Positions 15,070-23,885 are shown, numbered from the stretch's first letter. The stretch is 64,000 nucleotides of DNA from Streptomyces pyxinae (GCF_024756275.1 NZ_JANUGQ010000009.1:62001-126000); one strand, 5' to 3'. Translations and numbers: made by a program. Notes: generated by a model from the sequence alone, not told the origin.

Positions 15070-15992
15070 CAGACCAAGTCCTCCGTTCCGGCCCGGCGGA
15101 TGTAGACGGTGACCATGGCCAGCACGATCGCCATCAGGATGAAGGAGAGGGCGGCGGCCGTCGGGTAGTCCAGCACCCGCAGGAACTGCGACTGGATGAC
15201 ATTGCCGATCATCTTGGTGTCGGTCGAGCCGAGCAGTTCGGCGTTGACGTAGTCGCCGCTGGCCGGGATGAAGGTGAGCAGCGTCCCGGAGACCACGCCC
15301 GGCAGGGAGAGCGGGAAGGTCACCTTGCGGAAGGTGGTGGCGGGCGAGGCGTAGAGGTCCCGCGCCGCCTCGTGCAGCCGGCCGTCGATCCGCTCCAGCG
15401 AGGTGTAGAGCGGCAGGATCATGAACGGCAGGAAGTTGTACGTCAGTCCGCACACCACCGCCAGCGGGGTGGCCAGCACCCGGTCGCCCTCGGTCAGCCC
15501 CAGCCAGTTGGTGACGTCCAGCACCTTCAGCGCGTCCAGCGCGGCGACCACGGCGGAATCGTCGGCGAGGATCGTCTTCCAGGCCAGCGTCCTGATCAGG
15601 AAGCTGGTGAAGAAGGGCGCGATGACCAGCACCAGGATGAGGTTGCGCCAGCGCCCGGCCCGGAAGGCGATGAGATACGCCAGCGGGTAGCCGAGCAGCA
15701 GACAGAGCAGGGTCGCCGTCCCGGCGTAGAGCAGCGAGCGGACGAATTGCGGCCAGTACTCGGTGAAGGCGTCCCAGTAGGTGGCGAAGTGCCAGGTGAC
15801 CCGGAAGCCCTGCTCCAGGGAGCCGGTCTGCACCGAGGTGGACGCCTGGTAGACCAGCGGCAGCGCGAAGAAGACCAGCAGCCACAGGATGCCGGGGAGC
15901 AGCAGCCAGTAGGGGACCAGTCGCCTGCGGGCGGGCGCCCGGCGGGGCGGGGCGGGCTCGGCCGCCGGGGACTTCTCGGCGAGGAGGGTCAC
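15069..15992 (-). CDS. potB: Spermidine/putrescine ABC transporter permease
   Basis: A 307-residue permease of the polyamine importer, with the EAA loop LHEAARDLYASPATTFRKVT followed by FPLSLPGVVSGTLLTFIPA and GDYVNAELLG, typical of PotB. The start is GTG 15992, overlapping the potA stop by four bases (GTGA). The Ala/Pro/Arg-rich N-terminus precedes the first helix WLLLPGILWLLVFFALPLV. It partners PotC, PotA and the lipoprotein PotD. Confidence 0.9.
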   Translation of the reverse strand: MTLLAEKSPAAEPAPPRRAPARRRLVPYWLLLPGILWLLVFFALPLVYQASTSVQTGSLEQGFRVTWHFATYWDAFTEYWPQFVRSLLYAGTATLLCLLLGYPLAYLIAFRAGRWRNLILVLVIAPFFTSFLIRTLAWKTILADDSAVVAALDALKVLDVTNWLGLTEGDRVLATPLAVVCGLTYNFLPFMILPLYTSLERIDGRLHEAARDLYASPATTFRKVTFPLSLPGVVSGTLLTFIPASGDYVNAELLGSTDTKMIGNVIQSQFLRVLDYPTAAALSFILMAIVLAMVTVYIRRAGTEDLV

Positions 15993-17245
15993 GGCGAGTC
16001 CTCCGCCCGCTCGGCACCCGCGATGTCCTGCCCGGGGCCCGCGGTGTTCCGCCCGGGGCCCGTCGCGGCGCCGGGTCCGGCGCCCGACCCCGCGCCCGCC
16101 GCCGTCTCCTGCTCGGTGCCCGCCGCGATGTCCTGGTCGGCGTCGAGGCCGAAGGTGTGGGCCGGGTTCCAGTGCAGGACCACCTCGGCGCCGGGGACCA
16201 GCCGGGGGTCGCGCTCGATGTTCTGCTCGTAGACCTGGAGGCCGGTACCGGCCGGGCCGTCCACCGTGTACTGGGTGGAGACGCCGATGAAGGAGCTGTC
16301 GGTGATCCGCCCGGTGATCCGGTTGCGGCCGTCGGGGACGGCACCGGCGTCGTCGGCGTGGCTGAGCGTGATCTTCTCCGGGCGGATGCCGACCAGCAGT
16401 CTCCCGCCGGGGCGCGCCCCCGCCGGACATCGCTCCCCGGGCAGCCGCAGCTTGCCGCCGCCGGCGGTGACCACGACCTCGCTGCCGGTCCCGGCCACCT
16501 CGGCCGGGATCAGGTTGGAGGTGCCGAGGAAGTTGGCGACGAAGGTGGTGCGCGGGTGCTCGTACAGCTCGGCGGGGGCGCCCAGTTGCTCGACCCGGCC
16601 GCCGTTCATCACCGCGACCGTGTCGGCCATGGTCATGGCCTCCTCCTGGTCGTGGGTGACATGGACGAAGGTGATGCCGACCTCCGTCTGGATGCGCTTG
16701 AGCTCCAGCTGCATCTGGCGGCGGAGCTTGAGGTCGAGGGCGCCCAGCGGCTCGTCGAGCAGCAGGACCTGGGGGTGGTTGATGAGCGCGCGGGCGACGG
16801 CGACGCGCTGCTGCTGGCCGCCGGAGAGCTGGTGCGGCCGGTGCCGGGCCTTGTCCCCGAGCTGGACCAGCTCCAGCATCTCCCCGACCTGCTTCTTCAC
16901 CGACTTGAGGCCGCGCCGGCGGAGGCCGAAGGCGATGTTCTCGAAGATGTCCAGGTGCGGGAAGAGCGCGTACGACTGGAAGACGGTGTTGACCGGCCGC
17001 TTGTAGGGCGGCAGATCGGTGACGTCCCGGTCGCCGAGGTGGACGGTCCCGGTGGTGGGGTCCTCCAGCCCGGCGATCATGCGCAGGGTGGTGGTCTTGC
17101 CGCAGCCGGAGGCGCCGAGCAGGGCGAAGAAGGAGCCCTGCGGCACGGTCAGGTCGAGCGGCTGGACGGCGGTGAAGGAGCCGTACGACTTGCTGATCCC
17201 GGTGAGACGGACGTCCCCGCCGGTGTACGTGTCAGTGGTGGTCAT
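15989..17245 (-). CDS. potA: Spermidine/putrescine ABC transporter ATP-binding protein
   Basis: A 418-residue ABC ATPase. Walker A is GASGCGKTT, the Q-loop is VFQSYALFPH, the signature is LSGGQQQR, Walker B is VLLLDEPLGALD and the H-loop is VTHDQEEA. The C-terminal TOBE-type domain contains LVGIRPEKI and FIGVSTQYTV. After about residue 375 an Ala/Gly/Pro-rich tail (GAGSGAGPGAATGPGRN) extends beyond the usual family length. ATG 17245 is preferred. About 456 non-coding bases separate it from potD upstream, so it may have its own promoter or be read through. Confidence 0.93.
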   Translation of the reverse strand: MTTTDTYTGGDVRLTGISKSYGSFTAVQPLDLTVPQGSFFALLGASGCGKTTTLRMIAGLEDPTTGTVHLGDRDVTDLPPYKRPVNTVFQSYALFPHLDIFENIAFGLRRRGLKSVKKQVGEMLELVQLGDKARHRPHQLSGGQQQRVAVARALINHPQVLLLDEPLGALDLKLRRQMQLELKRIQTEVGITFVHVTHDQEEAMTMADTVAVMNGGRVEQLGAPAELYEHPRTTFVANFLGTSNLIPAEVAGTGSEVVVTAGGGKLRLPGERCPAGARPGGRLLVGIRPEKITLSHADDAGAVPDGRNRITGRITDSSFIGVSTQYTVDGPAGTGLQVYEQNIERDPRLVPGAEVVLHWNPAHTFGLDADQDIAAGTEQETAAGAGSGAGPGAATGPGRNTAGPGQDIAGAERAEDSP

Positions 17246-17701
17246 GGGTGGCGGTCCCAGGGGTTCGGGGATGGGGGATCGGGAGGCTGGGGATCTGCTG
17301 TTCTCGGGGATCTGCTGGGGATCGGGGATCTGCTGTTCTCGGGTGTGGTGTCCTCTGGGATCGGGTGGTCGGGACGGGGGTCCCGGGTGCTCGGGGCGGG
17401 GTCCCGGCGGAGTGCGCGGGCCGGCGCCGGGCGGGGGCGGGCGGTCCGGGTGCCCGAGTGCGGCGCCGGTGCCCCCGGGGCGCGGGGGGCGGACCGGCAC
17501 CCCGGGCCCGGGCGGCGGGCACTCGGGCCGCTGTCCCGGGCCGGGACCCCTGGGCCGGGTCACCCGGCGCCGGGACCCCTGGGCCGGGTCACCCGGCGCC
17601 GGGGCCCCGGGCCGGGTCGCCCGGACTCCGGGCCCGGACCGGCACCCCGGGGGCACGGGAGTCCCGCGTCCGGTCATCCGGCCGCGCCCCGGCCCCGGGG
17701 C
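17246..17701. repeat. Non-coding gap inside the pot operon with two repeat families
   Basis: A 20-nt exact repeat, GGGGATCTGCTGTTCTCGGG, occurs at 17289-17308 and 17324-17343 with partial copies around it. A 29-bp tandem unit beginning CCGGGACCCCTGGGCC is repeated exactly at 17541-17569 and 17570-17598, with a degenerate third copy at 17599-17625. Each 29-bp unit holds inverted CCGGG/CCCGG arms. No gene is seen. Confidence 0.75.
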
Positions 17702-18949
17702 TCAGGCGCCGATGAGTTTGGCGAACTTCTCCTCGTACGCGGTCTCCTCGGCGCTGCTCAGCGTGCGGAAGGCGTGCGACCTGGCCGCCATCGCCCTGTC
17801 GGGCAGGATCAGCGGATTCGCCGCCAGTTTCGGGTCCAGCTCGGCAAGCTCCTCCCGCACCCCGTCGACCGGACAGACATAGTTGATGTACGCGGCGAGC
17901 CGGGCGGCGACCGGCGGCCGATAGTAGTGGTCGATCAGCAGTTCGGCGTTCTTCTTGTGCCGGGCCTGCGCCGGTACCAGCAGATTGTCGGTGGAGGTGA
18001 TGTAGCCGGCGGACGGGACCGAGAATCGGATGTCCGGGTTGTCCGCCTGGAGCTGGATCACGTCCCCGGCCCAGGCGAGACAGGCGGCCAGATCCCCCTT
18101 GTCCAGGTCGGAGGTGTAGTCATTGCCCGTGAAACGGCGGATCTGCCGGGTGTCGACGCCCTTGCGGAGCCGGCCGATCGCGGCGTCGTAGTCGGCGTCG
18201 GTGAAGTTCCCGGGGTCCTTGCCCAGGTCGAGCAGGGCCATCCCGACCGAGTCGCGCATCTCGGTGAGGAAGCCGACCCGCCCCTTGAGCCTCGGATCGT
18301 CCAGGAGCTGGCCGACCGAGTCGACCTTCCGGCCGCCGGTCGCCCTCACGTTGTACGCGATGACGGTGGAGATGCCGGTCCAGGGGTACGAGTGGGCCCG
18401 GCCCGGGTCCCAGTCCGGGCGGCGGAACTGCGCGGTCAGATTGGCGTAGGCGTTCGGCAGGTTGGCCGGGTCGAGCCGCTGCGCCCAGCCCAGCCGGATG
18501 ATCCGGGCGGCCAGCCAGTCGGTGACACAGATCAGGTCCCGCCCGATGTCCTGGCCGGCCGCGAGCTGTGGCTTGACCTTGCCGAAGAACTCCACGTTGT
18601 CGTTGATGTCGGCGGTGTACTTGACCCTGATCCCGGTCCGCCGGGTGAACTCGCCCAGGGTCGGGTACGACTTCTCGTCGTCGCTGATGTCCATGTACTC
18701 GGTCCAGTTGGAGAAGGTCAGCGTCTTCTCCCGGTCCGAGTGGTCGGTGGAGGCCGGCCCCTCGCCCTCCCGCTTGGCGGGCGGGATGCCGCAGCCGCTC
18801 AGTCCTGCGAGCCCGCCGAGGGTGAGCGCGCCGGCCCCCGAGGCGCGCAGCAGCGCCCGGCGGCCGAGGGCTCCCCGGCCACCGGTCAGGCTGCGCCGCG
18901 CCGCGGCCAGCTGGGCCGCGGAGAGGCTTTCGGGCTCGTACTGCTCCAT
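17702..18949 (-). CDS. potD: Spermidine/putrescine-binding lipoprotein
   Basis: A 415-residue substrate-binding protein. It has a twin-arginine-like signal (LGRRALLRASGAGAL) and a lipobox LSGC, so it is probably a Tat-exported lipoprotein. The mature part begins with KTLTFSNWTEYMDI, typical of PotD/PotF, and contains DLICVTDWLAARI, YPWTGISTVIAYN, CLAWAGDVIQLQ and ITSTDNLLVPAQA, which line the polyamine site in the family. It follows an aldehyde dehydrogenase by 44 bases and precedes potA, potB and potC on the same strand. Confidence 0.93.
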   Translation of the reverse strand: MEQYEPESLSAAQLAAARRSLTGGRGALGRRALLRASGAGALTLGGLAGLSGCGIPPAKREGEGPASTDHSDREKTLTFSNWTEYMDISDDEKSYPTLGEFTRRTGIRVKYTADINDNVEFFGKVKPQLAAGQDIGRDLICVTDWLAARIIRLGWAQRLDPANLPNAYANLTAQFRRPDWDPGRAHSYPWTGISTVIAYNVRATGGRKVDSVGQLLDDPRLKGRVGFLTEMRDSVGMALLDLGKDPGNFTDADYDAAIGRLRKGVDTRQIRRFTGNDYTSDLDKGDLAACLAWAGDVIQLQADNPDIRFSVPSAGYITSTDNLLVPAQARHKKNAELLIDHYYRPPVAARLAAYINYVCPVDGVREELAELDPKLAANPLILPDRAMAARSHAFRTLSSAEETAYEEKFAKLIGA

Positions 18950-18993
18950 GCGCTGTGCCCCTTCGGACGGTTCGGCGGGTGGCGGGCCGGGGC

Positions 18994-20499
18994 CTAGCGG
19001 TCCCCGAAAATGGTGCGGTGCCAGTCCTTCGCGGCCACCGCGGTGTTGTCGTACATCACATGCTTGACCTGCGTGTACTCCTCGAATGAGTACAGTGACA
19101 TGTCCTTCCCGAAGCCGGAGGCCCGGTACCCGCCGTGCGGCATCTCGCTGATGATCGGGATGTGGTCGTTCACCCAGACGCACCCGGCCCGCAGCTCCCG
19201 GGTGGCGCGGGCGGCCCGGTAGACGTCCCGGGTCCAGGCGGAGGCGGCGAGGCCGTACGGGGTGTCATTGGCCAGCGCCAGGCCCTCGTCGTCGCCGTCG
19301 AAGGGCAGCACCACCAGGACGGGGCCGAAGACCTCCGCCTGGACGATTTCGCTCTCCTGCGCGGCACCGGTGATCAGCGTGGGCCGGTAGTACGCCCCGG
19401 GCCCCTCGGGTGCCGAGCCTCCGGTGACCACGGTGGCGTAGCCGCGCGCCCGCTGGACGAAACCGGCCACCCGGTCCCGCTGGGCGTGGCTGATCAGCGG
19501 ACCCAGGTCGGTGGACTCCTCGAACGGATCGCCCAGCCGGACGGTCGCCATCAGATCCGCCACCCCGGCCGTGAACGCCTCGTACAGCGGGCGCTGCACA
19601 TAGGCGCGGGTGGCGGCGGTGCAGTCCTGGCCGGTGTTGATCAGGGCGCCGGCCACCGCGCCGTGCACCGCCGCCTCCAGGTCGGCGTCGTCGAAGACGA
19701 CGAACGGCGCCTTGCCGCCCAGTTCCAGATGGAGCCGCTTGACGGTGGCCGTGGCCAGCTCCGCGACCCGCTTGCCGACGGCGGTGGAGCCGGTGAAGGA
19801 GGTCATCGCCACGTCCGGGTGGGAGACCAGCTGCTCGCCCGCGTCCCGCCCGGCCCCGTTGACGATGTTGATCACCCCGTCCGGGATGCCCGCCTCGGTG
19901 GCCGCCTCGGCGAAGAGCAGCGAGGTGAGCGGGGTGAGCTCGGCGGGCTTGAGCACCACGGTGTTTCCGGCGGCGACGGCCGGCAGCACCTTCCAGGCAG
20001 CCATCTGGAGGGGGTAGTTCCAGGGGGCGATCGAGCCGATGACGCCGATGGGTTCCCGGCGTACGTACGAGGTGTGGTCACCGCTGTACTCACCGGCCGC
20101 GCGGCCCTCCAGCTGGCGGGCGGCGCCGGCGAAGAAGGCCGTGTTGTCGATGGTGCCCGGCACGTCGAACTCCCGGGTCAGCCGCACCGGCTTGCCGCAC
20201 TGCAGGGACTCCGCGAGGGCCAGCTCCCCGGCCAGCTCGGCCAGCGCCCCGGCGAACCGGTGCAGCGCCGCCGAGCGCTCGCCCGGGGTGGTGCCCGCCC
20301 AGCCGGGGAAGGCCGCGCGGGCGGCGGCGACGGCCGCGTCCACGTCGTCCCGGCCGGCCAGCGCGTAGGTGAGGACCCGCTCGCCGGTCGCCGGGTCCAC
20401 CACGGCGTGGTCGCGCCCGGAGCTCCCCGGTCGCAGTCGTCCGCCGATGTACTGCGCCCCGGCCGTGAAGCGGTCCGGTACCCGGTAGCGGTTGCCCAT
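18994..20499 (-). CDS. Aldehyde dehydrogenase, probable gamma-aminobutyraldehyde type
   Basis: A 501-residue aldehyde dehydrogenase. APWNYPLQM and the FTGSTAVGKR loop bind the cofactor; LELGGKAPFVV carries the general base; NTGQDCTAATR carries the catalytic Cys. The C-terminal PHGGYRASGFGKDMSLYS is typical of the PatD/PuuC aminobutyraldehyde group. As the first gene of the pot operon it would oxidise the aldehyde produced from imported polyamine by the FAD oxidase. ATG 20499 has GGAGAG six bases upstream. A 12-nt repeat array lies immediately upstream. Confidence 0.88.
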   Translation of the reverse strand: MGNRYRVPDRFTAGAQYIGGRLRPGSSGRDHAVVDPATGERVLTYALAGRDDVDAAVAAARAAFPGWAGTTPGERSAALHRFAGALAELAGELALAESLQCGKPVRLTREFDVPGTIDNTAFFAGAARQLEGRAAGEYSGDHTSYVRREPIGVIGSIAPWNYPLQMAAWKVLPAVAAGNTVVLKPAELTPLTSLLFAEAATEAGIPDGVINIVNGAGRDAGEQLVSHPDVAMTSFTGSTAVGKRVAELATATVKRLHLELGGKAPFVVFDDADLEAAVHGAVAGALINTGQDCTAATRAYVQRPLYEAFTAGVADLMATVRLGDPFEESTDLGPLISHAQRDRVAGFVQRARGYATVVTGGSAPEGPGAYYRPTLITGAAQESEIVQAEVFGPVLVVLPFDGDDEGLALANDTPYGLAASAWTRDVYRAARATRELRAGCVWVNDHIPIISEMPHGGYRASGFGKDMSLYSFEEYTQVKHVMYDNTAVAAKDWHRTIFGDR

Positions 20500-20510
20500 G
20501 ACGCTCTCCG

Positions 20511-20582
20511 TTGTCCCGGCCGGTGTCCCGGCCGTCGTCCCGAGTCTCGTCCCGACTCGCGTCCCGGCTGTTGTCCCAGCCC
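20511..20582. repeat. Six 12-nt tandem units directly upstream of the pot-operon dehydrogenase
   Basis: Units start at 20511, 20523, 20535, 20547, 20559 and 20571 and read TTGTCCCGGCCG, GTGTCCCGGCCG, TCGTCCCGAGTC, TCGTCCCGACTC, GCGTCCCGGCTG and TTGTCCCAGCCC. The core GTCCCG is nearly constant. The array ends 12 bases before the start codon, on top of the ribosome-binding region and leader. Confidence 0.8.
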
Positions 20583-20734
20583 GAATTGAGTGCCGATCCT
20601 GACAGAGCACCCCGACACCAACAAGGGATTCCGTTGTTGCCTTTTGGTTACGCGACGGATTCGGTCGACCATCTGTCGGGTGCCCCGGCCCATTCCGGTA
20701 CGGAGTGTCAGTGGCGGCTGCGAGACTCACGTGC

Positions 20735-21283
20735 ATGGGAACGGTCCAGGAGCTGATCGAGCAGGTCAGCAGGGGTGAACGAGTCAAGTATCTGCACTTC
20801 TGGGGGCATACGCCCAAGCCGGACGGCACCCTCGGGGCGAGCTGTCTCAGCCAGTGGTGGCCGGCGCCGTTCACCGTGGACGGGGTGGAGTACCGGACGG
20901 CCGAGCACTGGATGATGGCCGAGAAGGCCAGGCTCTTCGGGGATCCGGAGGCCGAGCGGCAGGCGATCGGCGCGGAGCACCCGGCCGGGGCCAAGAAGGC
21001 GGGCCGGCTGGTCCGGGGGTTCGACGACGCGGTCTGGGAGCGGGAGCGGTTCCGGATCGTGGTCGCCGGCAGCGAGCACAAGTTCGGTCAGGACGCCGCA
21101 CTGCGGGCGTTCCTGCTCGCCACCGGCGACCGGGTGCTGGTGGAGGCCAGCCCCCGGGACCGGATATGGGGCATCGGCCTCCCGGCCGGCGACGAGCGCG
21201 CCGCCGACCCCGCCCGGTGGCGCGGTGAGAATCTGCTGGGCTTCGCGCTGATGGCGGCCCGGGAACGGCTCCGCGCGGCCTGA
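20735..21283 (+). CDS. NADAR domain protein (YbiA-like)
   Basis: A 182-residue single-domain NADAR protein. Recognisable segments are YLHFWGHTPK, CLSQWWPAPFTVDGVEYRTA, EHWMMAEKARLFGD, the mid-region ERFRIVVAGSEHKFGQD and RIWGIGL near the end. Members act on N-glycosidic bonds of riboflavin-pathway intermediates, and some remove ADP-ribose from nucleic acid. No DarT-like toxin gene is adjacent here. ATG 20735 is chosen; a GTG at 20705 is possible. The gene is divergent from the pot operon. Confidence 0.88.
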   Translation: MGTVQELIEQVSRGERVKYLHFWGHTPKPDGTLGASCLSQWWPAPFTVDGVEYRTAEHWMMAEKARLFGDPEAERQAIGAEHPAGAKKAGRLVRGFDDAVWERERFRIVVAGSEHKFGQDAALRAFLLATGDRVLVEASPRDRIWGIGLPAGDERAADPARWRGENLLGFALMAARERLRAA

Positions 21284-21400
21284 CCGGCGGCGGGCCCCAC
21301 GGGGGTGGGCCCGCCGCCGCTCGACCGCCGCCGCCTCGACCGCCGCCGTCGCCTCGCCGGAGCCGGTTCGGACGGCGCCCGGACGGAGCCGGTCCGGAGA

Positions 21401-21485
21401 CCGGGCCCAGGGGTCCGGTTCAGGGGCCGGGCCCAGAGGTCCGGTTCAGGGGCCGGGCCCAGAGGTCCGGTTCGGAGGCCGGGCC
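21401..21485. repeat. Three 26-bp tandem units after the NADAR gene
   Basis: Units at 21401-21426, 21427-21452 and 21453-21478 share CCGGGCCCAGAGGTCCGGTT followed by CAGGGG, with a partial fourth at 21479. Degenerate copies continue to about 21545. The array occupies the convergent gap between the NADAR gene and the DUF4190 gene (21284-21551), which holds no gene. Confidence 0.8.
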
Positions 21486-21551
21486 GCCGGGGCCCTGCTC
21501 CGGCGACCTGGCCCGGGGGCCCGGTTCAGGGGCAGAGCCCGGGGTCCCGCC

Positions 21552-22370
21552 TCAGTGGCGGCCGACGCCCAGCGAGGTCGCGGAGGTCGAGTACGAACTG
21601 TCGTCGCCGACCGTCGTCCCGGTGCCGTTCCGGTCGCCCTGGACGACCGCCCAGACGATGAGCGACAGGATGACGGTGCCGATCACGATGCCGACCGCGC
21701 CCAGCACGATCCCGGCCGTGGCCATGGAGCCGTTGTTGGCCTCGCCCCGGTTCACCCGCTTGCGGCCGACGATGCCGAAGATCAGCGCGAGGATGCCGAG
21801 CAGGATGTTGAAGCCGTAGAGGCAGAAGCCGACCACGGAGATGATCCCGAGCACCAGCGCGGCGGTGCCCATGCCGTTGTTGGTCTGGTTGCCCCAGCCG
21901 CTGGCCTGGTTGCCCCAGCCGGGCTGGGGATAGCCGCCGGCCGCCGGATAGGCCGGGTAGCCGGGGTGCCCCGGACCGCCGAAGCCGGTCGGCCGCGGGG
22001 GCGTTCCGGTCGGCGCCGGATAACCGTACGGGCCCGGCGCGGGCTGGGCCGGGCCGCCCGGAGCGATCGGTGGCGGCGGTACGGCGCCGCCGATCGCGGT
22101 CGCGCCGCCCGGAGCGGCACCGGGGCCCCCGGGGTACGCCGGACCCGCGCCCGGGCCGTTCCCCGGACCGGGGCCGCCGGCCGGGGGCGGCCCGGCGGAC
22201 GGCATGGAGGTGACGGTCTGCTGGTCGTGCACCGGCGGCGTCGGGCCCGGGGGCTTCCCCAGGTTCACCCGCTCCCCCTGCCCGTCCGGGTGCTGCTGTC
22301 CCTGCCCGCCCCCGGGCGTCCGGCTGCCGGGCGCGGCCCAGGGGTCGTTCGGCTGGCTCGTCTCTGACAT
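21552..22370 (-). CDS. DUF4190 membrane protein with Pro/Gly-rich N-terminus
   Basis: A 272-residue protein. The first ~165 residues are Pro/Gly/Gln-rich and disordered (GGYPQPGWGNQASGWGNQ contains a repeated GWGNQ). Two DUF4190 hydrophobic segments follow (MGTAALVLGIISVVGFCLYG with ILLGILALIFGIVG), then the conserved VGRKRVNRGEANNGSMATAG and a last helix GIVIGTVILSLIVWAVV, and a short outer tail. Function is unknown. ATG 22370 has GGGGAGG three to nine bases upstream. Confidence 0.85.
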   Translation of the reverse strand: MSETSQPNDPWAAPGSRTPGGGQGQQHPDGQGERVNLGKPPGPTPPVHDQQTVTSMPSAGPPPAGGPGPGNGPGAGPAYPGGPGAAPGGATAIGGAVPPPPIAPGGPAQPAPGPYGYPAPTGTPPRPTGFGGPGHPGYPAYPAAGGYPQPGWGNQASGWGNQTNNGMGTAALVLGIISVVGFCLYGFNILLGILALIFGIVGRKRVNRGEANNGSMATAGIVLGAVGIVIGTVILSLIVWAVVQGDRNGTGTTVGDDSSYSTSATSLGVGRH

Positions 22371-22853
22371 GGGCCTCCCCGTTCGTCTCAGGTCATGCTA
22401 ACGGCCGCCCCAGGCCCCCCGTCCGGCCCGGTCCGGCGCCCCGTCAGCTCCCCGGCCCGACCGGCATGGACCGGCCCCAGCACCTCGCGGAAGGCCGCCC
22501 GGGCCGCCCGGGCCGGGCCCATGGCCCGCACCGGGCCCGGGCTCACGGCCGGACCCGCCGTCCGCGTCCGACCGGTCGATGTCCCCACGTCCGCCCGGGC
22601 CGGACCCGCCGCGCCCGGTCCATGGCCGACACCCGGCCGGCGCGCTGCGGCCGGACCCGCCGTCCGCACGGCCGACCCGCGCACGCCCGGCCCGCGGCCC
22701 GCGCGCGGGGCGGGCGCTCGGGCGGTTGTCCCGCCGCCCCGGGTGCGGCCTACCATGACCCCCTTGCCCGGTCCCGCCCCGGCCACGGCGGTCTTCCGCC
22801 AGGGGCGCCGGACGGCCGGACCCGCCCCGGACCCCGTTGGAGGAGCCTCCCCG
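22371..22853. other. Divergent non-coding region with a repeated GCCGGACCCGCCG element
   Basis: The 483 bases between the DUF4190 gene and the deaminase gene show no convincing gene. The element GGCCGGACCCGCCGTCCGC occurs at 22547 and 22649, with shorter copies at about 22597 and 22815. Promoters for both divergent genes should lie here. Confidence 0.55.
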
Positions 22854-23885
22854 ATGACGATGCCCGACTTCCACCCCTTCATCGCGGGGCTGCCCAAGGC
22901 CGAACTCCATGTGCACCACGTCGGTTCCGCCTCTCCGAGGATCGTCGCCGAGCTGGCCGCCCGGCACCCCGGCTGCCGGGTGCCGGCCGACCCCGAGGCG
23001 CTGGCCGAGTACTTCACCTTCACCGACTTCGCGCACTTCATCGACGTGTATCTGACGGTGGTCGACCTCATCCGCACCCCGGAGGACGTCCGGCTGCTGA
23101 CCTACGAGGTCGCCCGGGACATGGCGCGGCAGAACATCCGCTACGCCGAGCTGACGATCACTCCGTTCAGCTCCACCCGGCGGGGCATCGACGAGAAGGC
23201 GTTCATGGCGGCCATCGAGGACGCCAGGACCGCCGCCGAGCGCGAACTGGGCGTGGTGCTGCGCTGGTGCTTCGACATCCCGGGCGAGGCCGGTCTGGAG
23301 GCGGCCGAGGAGACCACCCGGCTCGCCCTGGACCTGCGCCCCGAGGGCCTGGTCTCGTTCGGGCTCGGCGGACCGGAGATCGGGGTGCCTCGCCCGCAGT
23401 TCAAGCCGTACTTCGACCGGGCCCGGGCGGCCGGGCTGCACTCGGTGCCGCACGCCGGTGAGACCACCGGACCGGGCACCATCTGGGACGCGCTCAACGA
23501 GCTGGGCGCCGAGCGGATCGGCCACGGCACCAGCGCGCCCCGGGACCCCCGGCTGCTGGAGCACCTGGCCGAGCACCGGATCGCCCTGGAGGTCTGCCCC
23601 ACCTCCAACATCGCCACCCGGGCGGTGGCCGAGCTGGACCGGCACCCGATCCGGGAGATGGCGGCGGCCGGGGTGCCGGTCACCGTCAACTCCGACGACC
23701 CGCCGATGTTCGGCACCGACCTCAACACCGAGTACGCGGTGGCCGCGCGGCTGCTCGGGCTGGACGAGCGGGGCATCGCCCAGCTGGCCCGCGACGCGGT
23801 CGAGGCGTCCTTCCTGGACCCGGCCGGCAAGGCGCGGCTCACCGCCGAGATCGACGCCTACACCGACGCATGGCTCCGGGGCTGA
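22854..23885 (+). CDS. Adenosine deaminase superfamily enzyme, probable aminodeoxyfutalosine deaminase
   Basis: A 343-residue amidohydrolase of the ADA superfamily. The zinc ligands are the HVH of PKAELHVHHVGS, the His of PHAGETTGPG (whose Glu is the proton donor), the His of RIGHGTS and the Asp of VNSDDPPMFG. The usual HxHLxG of adenosine deaminase reads HVHHVG. In Streptomyces, which make menaquinone by the futalosine route, a deaminase of this group (SAV2595 of S. avermitilis, recalled from memory) acts on 6-aminodeoxyfutalosine. This gene looks like that type. ATG 22854 is preceded by GGAGGAG. Plain adenosine deaminase remains possible. Confidence 0.82.
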   Translation: MTMPDFHPFIAGLPKAELHVHHVGSASPRIVAELAARHPGCRVPADPEALAEYFTFTDFAHFIDVYLTVVDLIRTPEDVRLLTYEVARDMARQNIRYAELTITPFSSTRRGIDEKAFMAAIEDARTAAERELGVVLRWCFDIPGEAGLEAAEETTRLALDLRPEGLVSFGLGGPEIGVPRPQFKPYFDRARAAGLHSVPHAGETTGPGTIWDALNELGAERIGHGTSAPRDPRLLEHLAEHRIALEVCPTSNIATRAVAELDRHPIREMAAAGVPVTVNSDDPPMFGTDLNTEYAVAARLLGLDERGIAQLARDAVEASFLDPAGKARLTAEIDAYTDAWLRG

